Both the position numbers and the translations under genes were made by a program. Positions 34,321-49,020 of a DNA stretch of 64,000 nucleotides are shown one piece after another. The first letter of the stretch is position 1. Every line of letters starts with the position of its first letter. The notes under the pieces were generated by a model that worked only from the letters and a program-made list of their open reading frames with translations, did not search any database and was not told where the DNA came from. This DNA comes from Climacium dendroides. Taxonomy: Eukaryota; Streptophyta; Bryopsida; Hypnales; Climaciaceae. Location of the stretch: contig OX467086.1 in assembly GCA_950106755.1 (NCBI GenBank), positions 11,922,001 to 11,986,000 on the forward strand, read 5' to 3'.

Positions 34321-36060
34321 ATGTACTCCCAAAACCCAATTAGATGAAACGTTTTTATACATCGGAAGCCGAAGTCACCCAAGAACGTTTTGCGTCCTCC
34401 GTCCTCAGCAGCGTCGTCCTCACTCCTCAGCAGCCGCGTTTTAGAGTTAAGCACATTGGCACTGTAGCAACAAATCCATGCCACAACGTGTGCTTTTTCC
34501 TGCACTTTTTCCCACCGCCTTTGAACTTTCCTGCACTTTCAAGATGCAACTGTCGATGGGTTTGCATGTGGAGCAGGAGATATTCCAGCGCGCTCCTCTC
34601 CGCCCGTTCCGGGACCGGTAGAATATATATTCCCGGCCTGCACTCCACCGCTGGAAAAAAAAAATACAGTATTGAGTGCTCCGTAACAAATTGGCGGGCT
34701 GCGCGCGTTTTGACTTTTTGACACCCACATGGAGCCAGCCACTCCGTCCAGTCCAAGCCAGCCAGCCTACGTATCGCTTGCCTGTCCCAGAATAATCTTT
34801 CGTTGGAGGGAATGGCCAGCTACTGGTACTGTGCTATCAATCATCAATCAATTGGCGCGGGACCGGACTTTGAACAACACAGACTTCGGTCCGCCAAGGA
34901 ACGACTGTGTATTTATATCGATGGAATGGTATCACATTGATTGATGCCCCCGGCCTCACCGGTAACGAAAGACTAGCCACTCATAACCATTGACTACTGG
35001 ATACCAACTGAATGCCGGGAAATGGGGATGGCGTGAAACCCTAGCTACTGAGTGATGAATGGCAAGCAACGGCACTTCTGCAATGGATAATCTTAATACG
35101 TGAGTCTTTTGAAAATCTTGATCTGTACAGTACGTACAGTGTTTTGAGTTCATCGATGGAGGTCTCATTGCATTGAGTGAGAAAGGTTGATGACCCTTCT
35201 TATGACCAGACAACAAGAGAGTGCCGCAAACCTCGGTTAGAAAAGGTTACCTATAGGTTACAGGTCACAATAGTGAAAACATTGTCTGTGTAACTTAGAT
35301 TGGGGAAGGGATCGATCCATGGTAACTTAGACCAGTTCAGTTTTGAGACTTCTCGTGGATAATGGGTTAGTTTACCAGGTCGTCGTGTTACTTCACCCGC
35401 TTTCAACTAATGATATAACCTTCTTATAACCAGTCAACAAGAGCGTGACATCTAGGGTTGCTTCAAAAGTTAGACTTGGCAATATGGTCTTGAAGACTTG
35501 TATAATGTATATCGTGTGGCAGGCAGTGGAGTGATGGAGAGTGATGATCGAACTGCTTGATCGAGTGACTGCTTGTGGCTGCAGCACTAATTGGCCTTGT
35601 TCAAAGGTTCCGTTTGACTTGATTAATGATAAGCTTTGATCAGCAGCTAGTCGACGTCACAATGATCTCTCAGTTTCCGAACTGTGCTTTCCACTGATCG
35701 ATTGACAAGCAACTCAATTTGCATGGAGATTCTTGGTTGATTACGTTTGGCGAAGCCGATAGATCAGTTTGAATCTCGACTGTCTGGCATTTTATCCTGA
35801 CAATGACTTTGTTGACCAGCGCTTCAGCTCGCTGGAGGAGTGGAGGTGGCTTCAGCTTTTTTTGCCCCCAATTCTGAGAGGCTTCAATTCCAAAGATGTC
35901 TCAGGACTTGCAACGTCGACGCTGAAAATGGGGGTGAACTGGATCGGACAGTACCAACAAGCTTCCTTGTTTCCAGCAGGGGTTACAGCAAACGAAAATG
36001 TTTAATCATTGTATATCCTGTTGCTGTTGATGAGCACCCCAATTCCTGCTGAAGCAGTTG
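34321..36060. other. GC-richer unique island, no gene identified
   Basis: Composition changes sharply to near 45-50 percent GC by eye, and none of the repeat families occurs. Several short open frames exist on both strands, none with a known domain. It might hold a non-coding RNA, promoter-type DNA, or exons too short for me to recognise. Confidence 0.3.
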
Positions 36061-36545
36061 CTATCCATAATTTACCGTGCCAGGTGGTAATGTGGTATAA
36101 TTTTGCCACGTCATTCGATAGAACTCACACTTCTCCAATTGCAGATGGCAATCTCCAAAAGTGACGAAAACACATATAACACCAGAGGATTCATAAAGTG
36201 CATAGACCCAATGTACTAGATAGTGCAACCATGATGGGGAATTTCATTAAAACGGCAATTATTTTGTGAAAATGGCATAAAGGGGGACTGCAAAATGGAA
36301 GAAATTCGTAGAAAGATGGCATGAGGGTGAAGAAACATGGAAGTTGTGTTGCAATTTGGACTTGTTGGGGACAAAATTGACACATCTATGAAGTTGACAT
36401 GTTGAGAAGCGTTGTCATATGTGTTCTTGACTTGTGTAAATGGCATGCAGAATATCACCATTTTAATCAAATTTTCCATCAGTGGAATTTCGAACTCTAA
36501 TTATCCATACTCAGAACTGTAAAATTCCATAGTTGCACTATAAAA

Positions 36546-37009
36546 TCAACCTTTAAAGCACATATGAGACTCTCGGAAGGCTGCCCGAACTTATATTTTG
36601 GAATCTTTCTCAACTTATGAAGGATTGGTCGATCATTTTCTAGTCAAAATTGACACTTTTTAATTGTTAGCTAGATTTTTTAAAATAAATTTGGATATGG
36701 ACAAAAGGAGACAAGTGCAAGGAATTGTAAACCAAATGCATTACGACAAGAATTAGGACAATTTGTGCTAGCATGCGGATTTGGGGCTAAAAAAACAAAC
36801 GAAATATTGATTGAAAATACTAAAATCAATATGAAAAACAATACACAATTTGTCATACATTACTGCAGAGCCCCAAGCATTCATGCCAATTCCATTGGTA
36901 TGGTCAAATCTCTAGAATGCATTATAGTTTGGTATTTTTTTGTGTTCAATCTAAGACCAAAAAACATCTTACTCACCTTTAGAATCAGCCATGGTCCTTA
37001 ATGGGTTAA
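36546..37009. mobile_element. Tentative TTAA-family element
   Basis: The right end ATGGTCCTTAATGGGTTAA is a clear family end. The proposed left end TCAACCTTTAAAGCAC is worn, so the span is uncertain. Confidence 0.35.
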
Positions 37010-38320
37010 ATAGCCATCACATTACTTGTACAAATCACCGATCAATGATGAGTTCTAACTCTCCTCAAGGCCATGGCCAACCTCAAAGTCACTATTCAAA
37101 AAAATTATCAAACTTTTCAATACAAAAACTCCTACAAGTTCAAATTGTGATTCAAAACCCCAACACTTGAATTAATTGATGCATCTTGTGATATCAAGGA
37201 AATCCACATGTAGTTGAATATTGGAGGAGTTTTCCAAAAGATTCTAAAAACCCAGCACCTCAGACTGGGTCTATCGTTAGGGTAAAGTCTACTGGGCGGC
37301 TTTTAGTTTTTCCCTGAGCACTGTTCCTGTAGCTTCAGTTAATTAACTCGAGATTATGCGCCAAGAGAATCCAAATTCCTTTTCCAAGGTTGTGGAGGCA
37401 GCTCCGATCCTTCATGAGGTGATCGAGGAGCTAGATTTCACCACATGAAGTCGGGGTACGGTGTTGTAGACGGACAATCCTCTGGCCGCAGGTTGATCGA
37501 ATGGAAATAAGGAAGTCAATGTTTCCGATCGATGCCGGCGCCCAGAGCTTGATATATATCGATCAGAACCAGGTTCACGAACTTGCGTATTCTAAAGTTT
37601 TTCTCCTGCTTTTTAAAACGACTATTTGTGCAGGGAATTTAGCCCTTGCAAGCTTCCATGCGCCACCAGCCAAGAGGGCGGAGTGGCCGAAACGAATGAT
37701 GCTACACTAGCACATGCAGGCGGGCCGGTCGATCAGTAGGGCGGGAGGGACGTTATTTAAGTTACGTGGTGGCTGGATAGGATCGATACGGTAGTGGCGG
37801 TCACAAAAGTAATACTATACGATACTGTAGGGGGCAAGTTGGTTGCTTTGGCCTCTTGCTTTGTTTTGCGCCCCTGGAGGTTGACTCCGCCCAGGAAGTG
37901 AAGGCTCAAGGCGATAACTTGCATAAGCTTATCAGCCTTTATGGCTTGCACTTGGACGAGTACGACAAGCTAACGGAAAAAATAATTGTGGGCTACCAGG
38001 ACTAAATTAGAGGGTACGTTACAGTCGACGGACGGAAGGATCAGGTATGTTCAGTTATTTCTTCCCTGGAAGAATGGCAGATGCATGATAAGTCAAGTAA
38101 TCTACGGCGGGGCCAGGCACAATCGATTTTCAAAATGCCATTCCGAGCTAGTTTCATTTGTGTCAAAATTTTAAGAAAATTGAATTGAAAAAACTAGAAT
38201 TCAATTTCATAAAAAAATTAAAAAAAACTGTCATTCCAACGGTAGGCCACTTGTGGCTGGCAAGTTTGTACTTTTACCTTGCAATAAAATCTCTTTTCAT
38301 TTGTTTTGAAAAGGTATAAC
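37010..38320. other. Second GC-richer unique island, no gene identified
   Basis: 37250-38150 has higher GC and no repeat family. Reading frames up to 69 codons show no recognisable domain. Confidence 0.3.
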
Positions 38321-38890
38321 TATCCTTCTAATGATGACCTTGAAAAGTAGTACGTTGGTTTGAAAAGATGTGGAGAAAATCTCAAGAAACTTCCACCATG
38401 TGGATTGCGAGATATTAGAGAGTAACTTTACATATTGCCATATGTAAAGTTTGAATTTACATAAATTCTTTTTTGGGCACTATGAAAAACTAGGCAACTA
38501 TACTTTACAAGCTCATATTTGTATGAAAAAATGTCAAAAATGGTGGTGCTTCTTTGGATTCATTCTTCAATGCAAGTTGGTTTGCATGCTTGAAAATTTC
38601 CAAATCATATGGAATTGTGCAACATATAGGAAAAAATAGTAAGAAGTAGAGAATGATTTGAAATACTAAAGTGTCAATAATTTAGTTATGGAAGTAAAAA
38701 TGTCAATCCCAATGGTTGTAATGTTGTAATAAGTAATCTACATCCTATGATTGTTTTCTTTCTAAGTATATTGAAATTTGAGTTAAATAAAGACTTCAAA
38801 GTTTTTTTAAGAGTAGGGAATTTGTAACAATCCATAAACTAAAACTCCTCATAACTTTCATTTCATTGATCAAAATGGAATGATTCAAAG
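38320..38890. repeat. Fragment of the TTAA-family interior
   Basis: It is parallel to 39880-40200 and 21190-21480: GGAATTGTGCAACATATAGG, AATGTTGTAATAA, CTCCTCATAACTTTCATTTC and GATTCAAAGCTTTCC occur in the same order. Neither terminus is visible. Confidence 0.55.
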
Positions 38891-39351
38891 CTTTCCAAAG
38901 AATTTAATGTCTTTTCAATTGAAGGGGGTGAAATGTTCTTTTAAAGGAACCAATCGTGGAAACTTTTGTGGTGCAATTGATTTCCAAAACCAAGGCCAAA
39001 ATAAATTGGAATTGAAAAAAAATGTGAAAGTTGAAAGGTTATTGAAGCAACCAATGGGACTTATAAAAACAAGTAGAATGGAGGGGCTACTTTATAGCCA
39101 AGGGGGTGAATCTCTAGGTTTTGTGCATTGACAAATATAGGATTCAACACTAACTATTGGTCAACATACAACTCAAAATCTAGTATGACAAGTTTACAAT
39201 TGCAAAGACTTCCAAGTCAACTTGACTCTATTTAGAAGATTGTAAAGTTTGTATAAAAATTATTGGCAACAAAGTCTCCAAATCTAGAAACAGGACCCTA
39301 AAACCTTCAATCTGGCATCATTGGTGGCTCAAAGAGCAATGGTGCCCCTAG

Positions 39352-40478
<1,127 letters not shown>

Positions 40479-40932
40479 TTTTATCTTAAATATTACAAAT
40501 TTGTTTAAATTGTGCACCTCACAAATTGCATAATTTTCAAGTTAGTGTAAATTGATGTTATAATCTTAGGGTGCACTAATTTAATTAATTTCAATAGTAG
40601 ATATGAATCTTGACATATAAGAGTGATTTAATGCATTTTGTCTATTTCAATTGGAATCTTTGCGACTTACACTATTAGAGGCTAAAGAATTTTTTTTTAA
40701 GGAAAATCATTAAAATTTGCTATTCAATGGAGTAATGTTGCTATTTGGGGATGAATAAATTGCTATATTTGGATGATTGAACATGATTTTAAACAAATAA
40801 ATATCATTTCATCCGCATTATACATTTCCATCTATAATTATAGAATTGATGTAAATTTCTTAATCACTATATTGATTTGTAGTATTAAGGAAGATGGGAA
40901 ATTAGAGTCACCAAAAAATTAGTGTCATTGTA

Positions 40933-41849
40933 TTAACCCCTAGAGGACTAAGGAGTCTACTGTGGGCTTTCTGAGAACTTGAATAAGCTCTATTGACTTC
41001 ATAATTTGGAATTTTTGCATGAAAATTTTAAGATGGATGCTCCTTATCATAATCTTGGTATAAAGCTTTGTTTCAAGTCATTTTGATAAATATTGCAAAA
41101 GTTAAAAAGTTTTTTGTAATGTCAATGTCAAACCAAGAAGCTAAAAATATGTTCTAAACAATATAAAGTTATTTTTTGAGAATTATATAGATTGATAAAT
41201 ACTCAAAAAAAATTGAGCCACTTGATTTTGAATAATGACTTAAAAGTTATGAGGATTTTAATTTTGCAAGCAATGAAGATAGAAAAAACATGCAAAAGTT
41301 TTTTTTTACTCTCAATTTTGAAAAATATAAATATAAATATAAATATAATATACTAATTATAAATTAGAATAATTTAATTTTACCATTGTGATTAACAATT
41401 CTCAATTTCTTGTAAAAGTTATTAGCAAATTAATTTTTTTTCTTTCATTTAGTACCACCTTCCACTTTATGATTTTTTTAAAGATGAGTATGAAAGTTTG
41501 TTGGTTTAAATTTTTTTTCTCATTTTTTCAACCCATTTTCCAACATATTGACAAAATGCACAACTTTTAGGACTTATGAGTTCTTTTCTAGAAATGTTGA
41601 AAAACAAAACTTCACCTTTTGAAAGGGCTAAAAAAGTATGCATTTTGAAGTTTAGGTGCATTGTACTTGCAATTGGTGGGAATATCTGCTTTATAATTTT
41701 AAAATAATATACTTGAGCAAGTTCGTTAAAAGATCCTATGGTTGAATTCCTTAAAAAATAATTATTGATGAAGATTTTGACCTTACTTTGGGGATGAGTA
41801 TTTTGAAGCAATTTTGGGCCTCTAAACATGATGGTCTTTTAGGGGTTAA
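40933..41849. mobile_element. Complete TTAA-family element (917 bp)
   Basis: The left end TTAACCCCTAGAGGACTAAG is mirrored at the right by the complement of GGTCTTTTAGGGGTTAA. It is colinear with 22266-24026 apart from the insertion there. It is non-coding. Confidence 0.7.
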
Positions 41850-44022
41850 AGAATAAACATGAAAATTGTTACACTAGAGCAACATTTCAATATATACTAA
41901 TTACAAATAGTTCAATTTTAGTAACTTAATGTCACACATACCCAAAAGACAAATTATCTTAAGCGAAAAGCAAAATCGATAATTTTCACTCACAAGCAAA
42001 ATCAACTTCTCCTTTTTTGGTTTCTTTTCCACCCCATATCACACATGGTAGGGTCTTATTATTGTTCCTCTCTTGCAGTAAAGGGTTCCTTTGCTTGTGT
42101 TGTAAAAAAAAAAGCAACAAGATCAACCCATCCCTCTTGGGAATATTTTCTTTTCTTCTTTTTTTTTCCCCAAAAAATAAGGTTTTGATAAATGCTACAC
42201 ATACATAGCAATGTTTGTAAGATTCTCCTTTAATAAATAAAAAAGTATCTATTTCTATGATAGTTTTTGGTCGAACCTTCCCTATGAACTACCGTACTTG
42301 CTATCTTTCAAATTGAAAAAGGGGTAAAAAGAAAAATCGCTGCATAGGACCACCTTTCCACTATTGAAAAAAAAAAGGGGTTGTATTCTACAGAATTGTA
42401 CGTTACAGGTACCGTGGCTCAACATGATGCACCCAATTGGATTAAAGCCAACGACATTCAAATATTCAAATACAGTACAGTACGTGAATGGAGATGGATA
42501 TACTATACTCACAGGTCCAACGCACAATAGTGAAATTAGGTTGCCTTGAGAATTAGGTGGTCTTACCCCCAAAAGTTATCTCATGACTCACCACTTGTTT
42601 ACGTGGAGGTGCATGTGATTTTATTCTTTGACTTTTTGATGAAAATTACTAAATCATTGTACAATAATAGTAATAATAATAATAATTTATGTAGTGTAAG
42701 ATGTTGAGAAATTAATGAGGGACAACCTATTTTCACTTTTTCGTAGAGGTGGTGCATGCTAGTTAGATTCTCCCTACTGTTGATTTAGTTAGAATTGAAT
42801 TTGGGGGAATCTTTTTTTTTTACTACTCAAGGTACCAAAGTGGGTACCCCCCAAACAACCACTTTTTGCTAGTGTGCCTAATTAGTCTTATTAGATTAAT
42901 CAAATTTTCGTATTTTTCTTGTTGACAAGTAAAAAGAGGTTCCAACACATCGAAGAAAGTGACATTTTAGATATTGTATGCAAAAGTTATAAAGGGTGAA
43001 AGCTTTTTTTGGGTAGATGTTTTCAAATTGTTTCTTCTACATACATACATATTGTTAAAATCTTTAAAAAAAATCTTGTTAAAAATTAGTGTGTCTCACA
43101 TTTAATTGCTATGTTAAAAAAATGTTAGGTAGTGTTAACGTCTAAAGGATAAAAAAATCGATTTCAAAATTGACCAAATTTTCATATTCGATGAGACATA
43201 AATGAAGAGCATCCAATGCATTGATTTTTTTAAAAAAGGAATAAGAAGTAATGCTGTTAAAAAACTAAGATCCAATTTGGGATTCCATTCTGTCTCTTTT
43301 GGGAAAAAAATCCCAGGCACCTTTTACGGGTAAGCTTAGGTACAGTAGTAACTTTTTTTCTAGTGAATTATTGATGCTATCTACTTGAAAGATATAGGGG
43401 AAAATGAGTGGTTAGTTCAAAGTTAGTTGGTGGAATTGGGAAAAAAATGGGTTGCAATTTGGAAACATCATAAAATCTAAAAAATATCTATGTAAAGTAT
43501 TAAATAGAGAAAGTAGCTAGGCTCAATACTTAAAAAAAAGCAGTTCAATATGGAAGTTGAAGGAAAATAGTTGTAAAACTCAAAAAATATCCCAAACAAT
43601 GATTGGTTGTTGGCAAGACTAGTGATGAGTGGTAACATCATGGAGTTGATATTATTTTCGTCTATTTTTTTTAATTCATGAAAATTTTACACAATTTCAT
43701 AGTATAAGGTAAAATGAAGGAAACATGTCAGTCTTTAGATTTGCCCTTCCAACCTCAAACTCTAGAGCTTTTTTTAGTCCATTTTGGAATATAATCTTCA
43801 ATTTTTAAAAAAAATATAAGAATATAAAATAAAAGTCGTACACATCCAACATTTCCTATGCCATAACTACCCTGATTTGTCTTGTTAATGAAGGATGAAA
43901 CTAGTGCCATCAAAAAGTTTTATTTTTAAAAATTTCTATATTATAGTTTCAATTAAAATTGCAATAAATAATTCAAAATGGTGTGACTTTGGTAAATTAG
44001 TGTCACTTGTAGTATCAATGAT
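41850..44022. other. AT-rich intergenic sequence with one diverged repeat
   Basis: 42870-43060 is related to 9555-9735. TTAACGTCTAAAGGATAA at 43135 is another lone family-type end. A short AAT repeat lies near 42664-42690. No gene is supported. Confidence 0.35.
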
Positions 44023-44238
44023 GCTAGTGTATGAGCCTTGAATTTAATTGTAGGTATACACCTTCAACCATTTAAAGGATTTTATAACATATGTGCCTAT
44101 AATATAAGTACATTGTAGCATGAAAAGAATCTATAATATAATAGACGCTTATAACATAGATACTTATAATTGTAGAAGGTGTTTATAATATAAACTTCTA
44201 GGCTCATAGGCTCACAAATTCTATGCTCACATACTAGC
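44023..44238 (+). repeat. GCTAGTATGTGAGC-family foldback repeat, complete copy (216 bp)
   Basis: The ends GCTAGTGTATGAGCC and complement GCTAGTATGTGAGCATAG are inverted repeats. The interior again carries CTATAATATAAGTAC-type periodic text and AGAAGGTGTTTATAA. Confidence 0.6.
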
Positions 44239-46849
44239 ACTCCCCCTTACAATATTAAGACAATTCTCTATATTGGTGGTTGATTTACAAGACATGATGT
44301 TAAAATGTGACTAAATTCAAACTTGTTCTTGTTATGTGAGACTTAACCTCCAAATATTTATATTTTCAAATTGGCAATACTTATGAAACTAACAAAAATC
44401 AACATTCTTTAAAAAAAGGGGCGATTTAAACAAAAATATTCAATTTTTAGAGTTTGTAACTAAACAATCTTATTCTTGGCTATCATTGTGGTCACATATT
44501 GTAAATTTGGGGTCTAAGGACAATGTATGTGTGAGAACTAGATTTGCAAAAATATTTTTTTCAAGACTTCCCAAGTTTTTGACAATGTGGCTTTGTTGGG
44601 TTCAAACTTCATAACTCAAATTTTGTTTACAGAAAAGATTTAGAAACTTTGTAATTTTATACATAAATTCAAGTTAGGAAGAAGTATGCAAATTTTCATA
44701 GCAATATGATGATGTGCTCCTCTTGTGTTCCTACATGAGTTGGGACCAAATAGAAAACATAAAAACTTGACTATTGGTTTTTTTACTATTGGATCTTCAT
44801 ATAAATTTGATTCTCTAGAAGCTTGTTTGTTTTCCTAATCTAAAAAAAAATGTGATGCAAAAATAAATTAAATTGGTATTTCATTTTAGATGCCCAAATT
44901 TCTCAAAAGGCATTTAAATTTACAAAGAAACTTTAGGCATTGAAGTAACTTCATCTATTTAAAATTGTCCAAATAACTTTCCAACACAATTCCTATTACA
45001 ATTTGAGTTTTTGTGGGTCTTTTATTATTATAGGAGGTTGGAAGAAGATTCTAAATTCTCTCAGCATATTGTTGTGGTATAGACAAGTGTTATAAAAATT
45101 ACAAGCTTTGAACTAATTTCAATTGTTTAGTTTATTGATTTTAATTATAGTGAACCTTTAAAGTCTTAAAGAAGCAAATTTGAATTTTTTACAAATTTGT
45201 GCTAGCTTTAGTGATTCAATATTATTGGATTTTAGCATGTGACTTTTAAAGATAGATCTAAATCATAATGTTCTTTATGTAAAACTTTGTTTGAAGTCAT
45301 TAGACAATTACCGGTTCTTACAAGTTACTTTTGACAAGCCATATGGTATTTTAAATTTCAATGTCTATGCATAGTTTTTAAATATTTTATTTTTAAAAAT
45401 TAATTAATTTGATTTCATTGGGTATATTGATATCTATAAAAAAGGCCTTGAATTCTTCTATTATAATCAATGAAACAAAAGTTACAAGGAATATTGTTTA
45501 TTAGACCTTATAGACAAAAATAACATGAAGATTTTGTGCAAAGTTCTAATTTAGTTCACTTCATAATGGGATGAAAAAAAAAAGTTGCAAAAATAAAAAT
45601 TTGATGACTAGATTCTTTTCAAGTCATAGTTTATTTTGCATAAAGTGTTGTAGCTTTATAGTTCTCTTCTACAATGGTCATTTTGGGATTAATGAAGCAA
45701 ACAAATATTAAAAAATAAGGCATAAGGATTTAAAAACCATTCATTCAAATTGTTGTGCATAGATGGAGTCAAAATTATAATTAGAGGTCATTTTTTATTA
45801 GTAGACAAATGAAAATGATGATTTTTCCCCGGATTTTTTTATAATTTTTGTAGAGAATCTTTTGTATTTTTTGTGAATTTTTAAAGTCAAGACTTGTAGA
45901 AATCTACCAAGGTAGGTTGACCTATTGTCATCCTTTTGGTCTTTGCACATATTTTAAACTAATAGAATTCACAACTTTTATATTGGTACAAATGGCAAAT
46001 CAAAGAATTTTTCTCAAACATTTCAATAAATTCATTTTTAAGCGAAAACATACATATTAAAGGTTGTTAAAGTAAAAACATGTAGCTTACTATTGTTGTC
46101 CTTAGAGAGAGACTATTTTCATCCATTTGGATTCTAATGTGTTTTAACTTTATACATGGTTGCAATGGAAATCCAAAAGCGACCTTCAAGATTGTGGAAT
46201 ACAAATGAACCTTTTACTATGATGGTGTTCAATGAGGTTATAAAATGATGACTATTCAATCCAACCCTTTCAATCCTAATTCTACATGTATTGAAGTTGA
46301 TATAATGCCAAATCTTTATAATTTTTATTACATTTGGATGCAAGAGGACACAATTGGGACTAAAAGTAGGAAAATCAATTTAGGGTATGGTTTTTTTACC
46401 TATATACATTGACAACATGATAAACAAATGTCACTCAACATCTAGTAGATCCTTTAAGATGTCTAATAAAGTTAACATGAAGTTGACTTTAAAAAAAGTC
46501 ATCCCCCATTTATGTTTTGACATATTAAAGTCTCATTTTAATGAAGTGTTTCAATTTAATGAATACATATTACATTTTGAATTTAGGTTCACAATTATAG
46601 TGAGATTTCAAATTTTTTTAGTTATTGAAAATAGCCTTACTTGATAGAATGTCACACATACTCAACACTTTGTCTAGTACAATATAAAATATCAAACATC
46701 CTATACAATACATAAACCCAAAAACATGTCCGATAAAACAACTTTGGTTGGTTGAAGGTTAGTTTGGACAAGTACCTATAATCTCAATTTTGGCAAGATT
46801 TATCCAAACTATTTTTCAATTTTTGTCAAGATTAATTTTTTTTCATGAT
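44239..46849. other. AT-rich, no gene or clear element
   Basis: Homopolymer-rich sequence without coding frames above about 85 codons and without inverted-repeat ends that I could pair. Confidence 0.3.
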
Positions 46850-47691
46850 AGAAAAAATAACTAGCCTTCTCAGAATATAATTTATATTTCAATTAGTATC
46901 TAGCAACAATGTTATGCCACAATAAGTCCAAAACAAGTGAAGGTGGGTAGCAGCTATCCCTTCTCAAAAAATTTGAAATAATTTAATTTTTTAATTTTTT
47001 AATAGATTATATTTTTGTTTACCTAGAAAGATTTGATTCATTCCATTTGGATAAGTAATAAATGTGAAAGTTATAATGTTTTTTGTTTTGTAGCAATCTT
47101 TGAAAGTTCTTGAGAAAATAATGTATTAGATCTATTTTTGAATTTAGTTTTAACAATTTTTCAAAAAAAATTTGAACATAGTTTAATTTTTTTTTAGAAA
47201 AATCTCACTATTAAGATTAGTGTGCTTCAATTCCAACTTAGAGCTATCAATAATTTAGATTTTCCTTCTATCTTATATCTACTTTGGCTTAACAATTTTT
47301 TAACGAATGAAAACTACAAGGGTGGGGGGATTTTAATTTTTTTCTTGAATTTTGAACTCAATTATTTGATATAATCAAAATTTAAATTCACAATCTATAG
47401 TACAAAAATTTTAAGTAAGAAGATTCAAACTGTCCATTTTGTCTCAATTTAACAAATATGGCCATAAAGCATTATAACCAAGTTAGACTAAGAACAAAAC
47501 CACTCATTTTCTTCACTTTAAATATTATATCTTGTGATTAAAATAATAAAAAATTCCAATTTTTTTCCAAACATTTTTATACTAGTCTAGTGTATGATCC
47601 TACAATTGGATATGAATTTTTTTGTTTACATTGAAAATAATAGTTTTGAGTAGTTATTGACAAAATATAGTCTTGGGATTTTAGGAGTTAA
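46850..47691. mobile_element. TTAA-family element, left end lost
   Basis: The right end CTTGGGATTTTAGGAGTTAA is a family terminus. The interior matches 48111-48680, with ATATAATTTATATTTCAATT, ATGCCAC.ATAAGTCCAAAA and GATTTGATTCATTCCATTTG in order. Confidence 0.5.
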
Positions 47692-48110
47692 CTTCTAACT
47701 ATTCAAGGTCATTTATGAGCTTCATAAATTTTATTCAAAACTGAACAAAAAGACTAAGTTTTGATAAATTTTATCAATTTAAAACAACCCTATAACCATA
47801 CACATTCAAAGTAGATGTCTTATGGAAATAAAGTACAACAATATCACCCATGGATTGAAAGATTAAAATGTTTGATCAAGAAGGTGTTAAAATTGTGAAA
47901 GTTACTTAGATTATTTTAATTGTATTTTTAGATGTCAAATTTGAAATTGAGGTTATGAAGAAAATTCGAGGTTAGAGTTCATATTATGCATAAAGACAAT
48001 CAATTTGTGGTTTATGAAAATCTACTTTATAATATTTATAATAATATTTCAATGTGATTTATCCCCAAGATCTAGTGTGTTTGAAGGTCATCTTTAAGAA
48101 CTGTTAACAT

Positions 48111-48680
48111 TAACCCCTAAAGTCCCAAAGTCCCTGAGGGGGACTCTTGTGATTTTGGGTAGACTTGTGTGATCTAAATTTTTGACGTTATTTTTTGAAT
48201 TATTTTTTGAAGATAGGAAATCAGATTGGCTTTTGGGGAATATAATTTTTATTTCAATTAGTGCCCGGAAACAAAAAATATGCCACCATGAGTCCAAAAA
48301 GCAACTTGAGGGACAACTCAAAAGAATTTGCAAAAAGTTAAATTTTTTTCTCAAAGATTATATTTTTGTCTACATTTGAAGCTTTGATTCATTCCATTTG
48401 GACTAGTAGTAAGAAAGTTATAGACAATCTTAGTTTTTGGGCAATCTAAGCATCTTCTTAAAAAAATCTTGAATTTGTCACTTTAAATACAAATATCTTG
48501 CAATCTAGATGGTCAAAGTTCCTGAAATTTTTTCTACACATTTTTCTACTAGTGTAGTACAAGATCTTACAGTTAGATGTATAAAAAAAAAACAAATTTT
48601 AAAGTTTTTTGCCTTTGCAATAGAAATGACAATTTTAAGTGGATTTTGATGAAAAAAGGCCTTAGGCCTTTAGGGATTAA
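48111..48680. mobile_element. Complete TTAA-family element (570 bp), no nested insert
   Basis: The left end TTAACCCCTAAAGTCCCAAA pairs with the complement of GGCCTTTAGGGATTAA. It is colinear with 5606-6741 and has a single AGT where that copy carries the CACTA foldback. Confidence 0.78.
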
Positions 48681-48890
48681 AAAATCAAGATTTCCAAAAA
48701 ACACCTTTGCACAAATCTTCAATAGAAAAATCATAATTATTTTTTCAAAATTAAATTTTTGGTGTTTGAAATAAACTTACTGTTTAAAGATATTCAAGTA
48801 TTAAAAAATCACCAAAAATAATACTTTGTTAAAATTTTATTTAACTTCAAAGTTTTGTCAAGCACCCAAATATGATGTCTTGACTCTTAA

Positions 48891-49020
48891 GGTATATTCA
48901 CACTTGATGTTAAAGAGTATTGTTATTATGGGTCATTGAAATGAATTCAAAGTTTCAGACCTACATCTAGACTGGATTCACATTACAAACATCGTCCCTA
49001 ACACCAAGTCCAAACACACC
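48891..49020. mobile_element. Tourist-like MITE, second copy
   Basis: The left end GGTATATTCACACTTGATG and complement of the right end GGTGTGTTTGGACTTGGTG are inverted repeats. Its length and interior (TAAAGAGT.TTGTTATTA, CATCGTCCCTAACACCAAG) match 28794-28919. TAA precedes it on the left; the right flank has diverged. Confidence 0.65.

Noticed and set aside
34851..34870. ATTGGCGCGG, reminiscent of a miR171 target or star sequence
   Set aside because: Only ten bases match and no foldback with the complementary mature sequence lies nearby.
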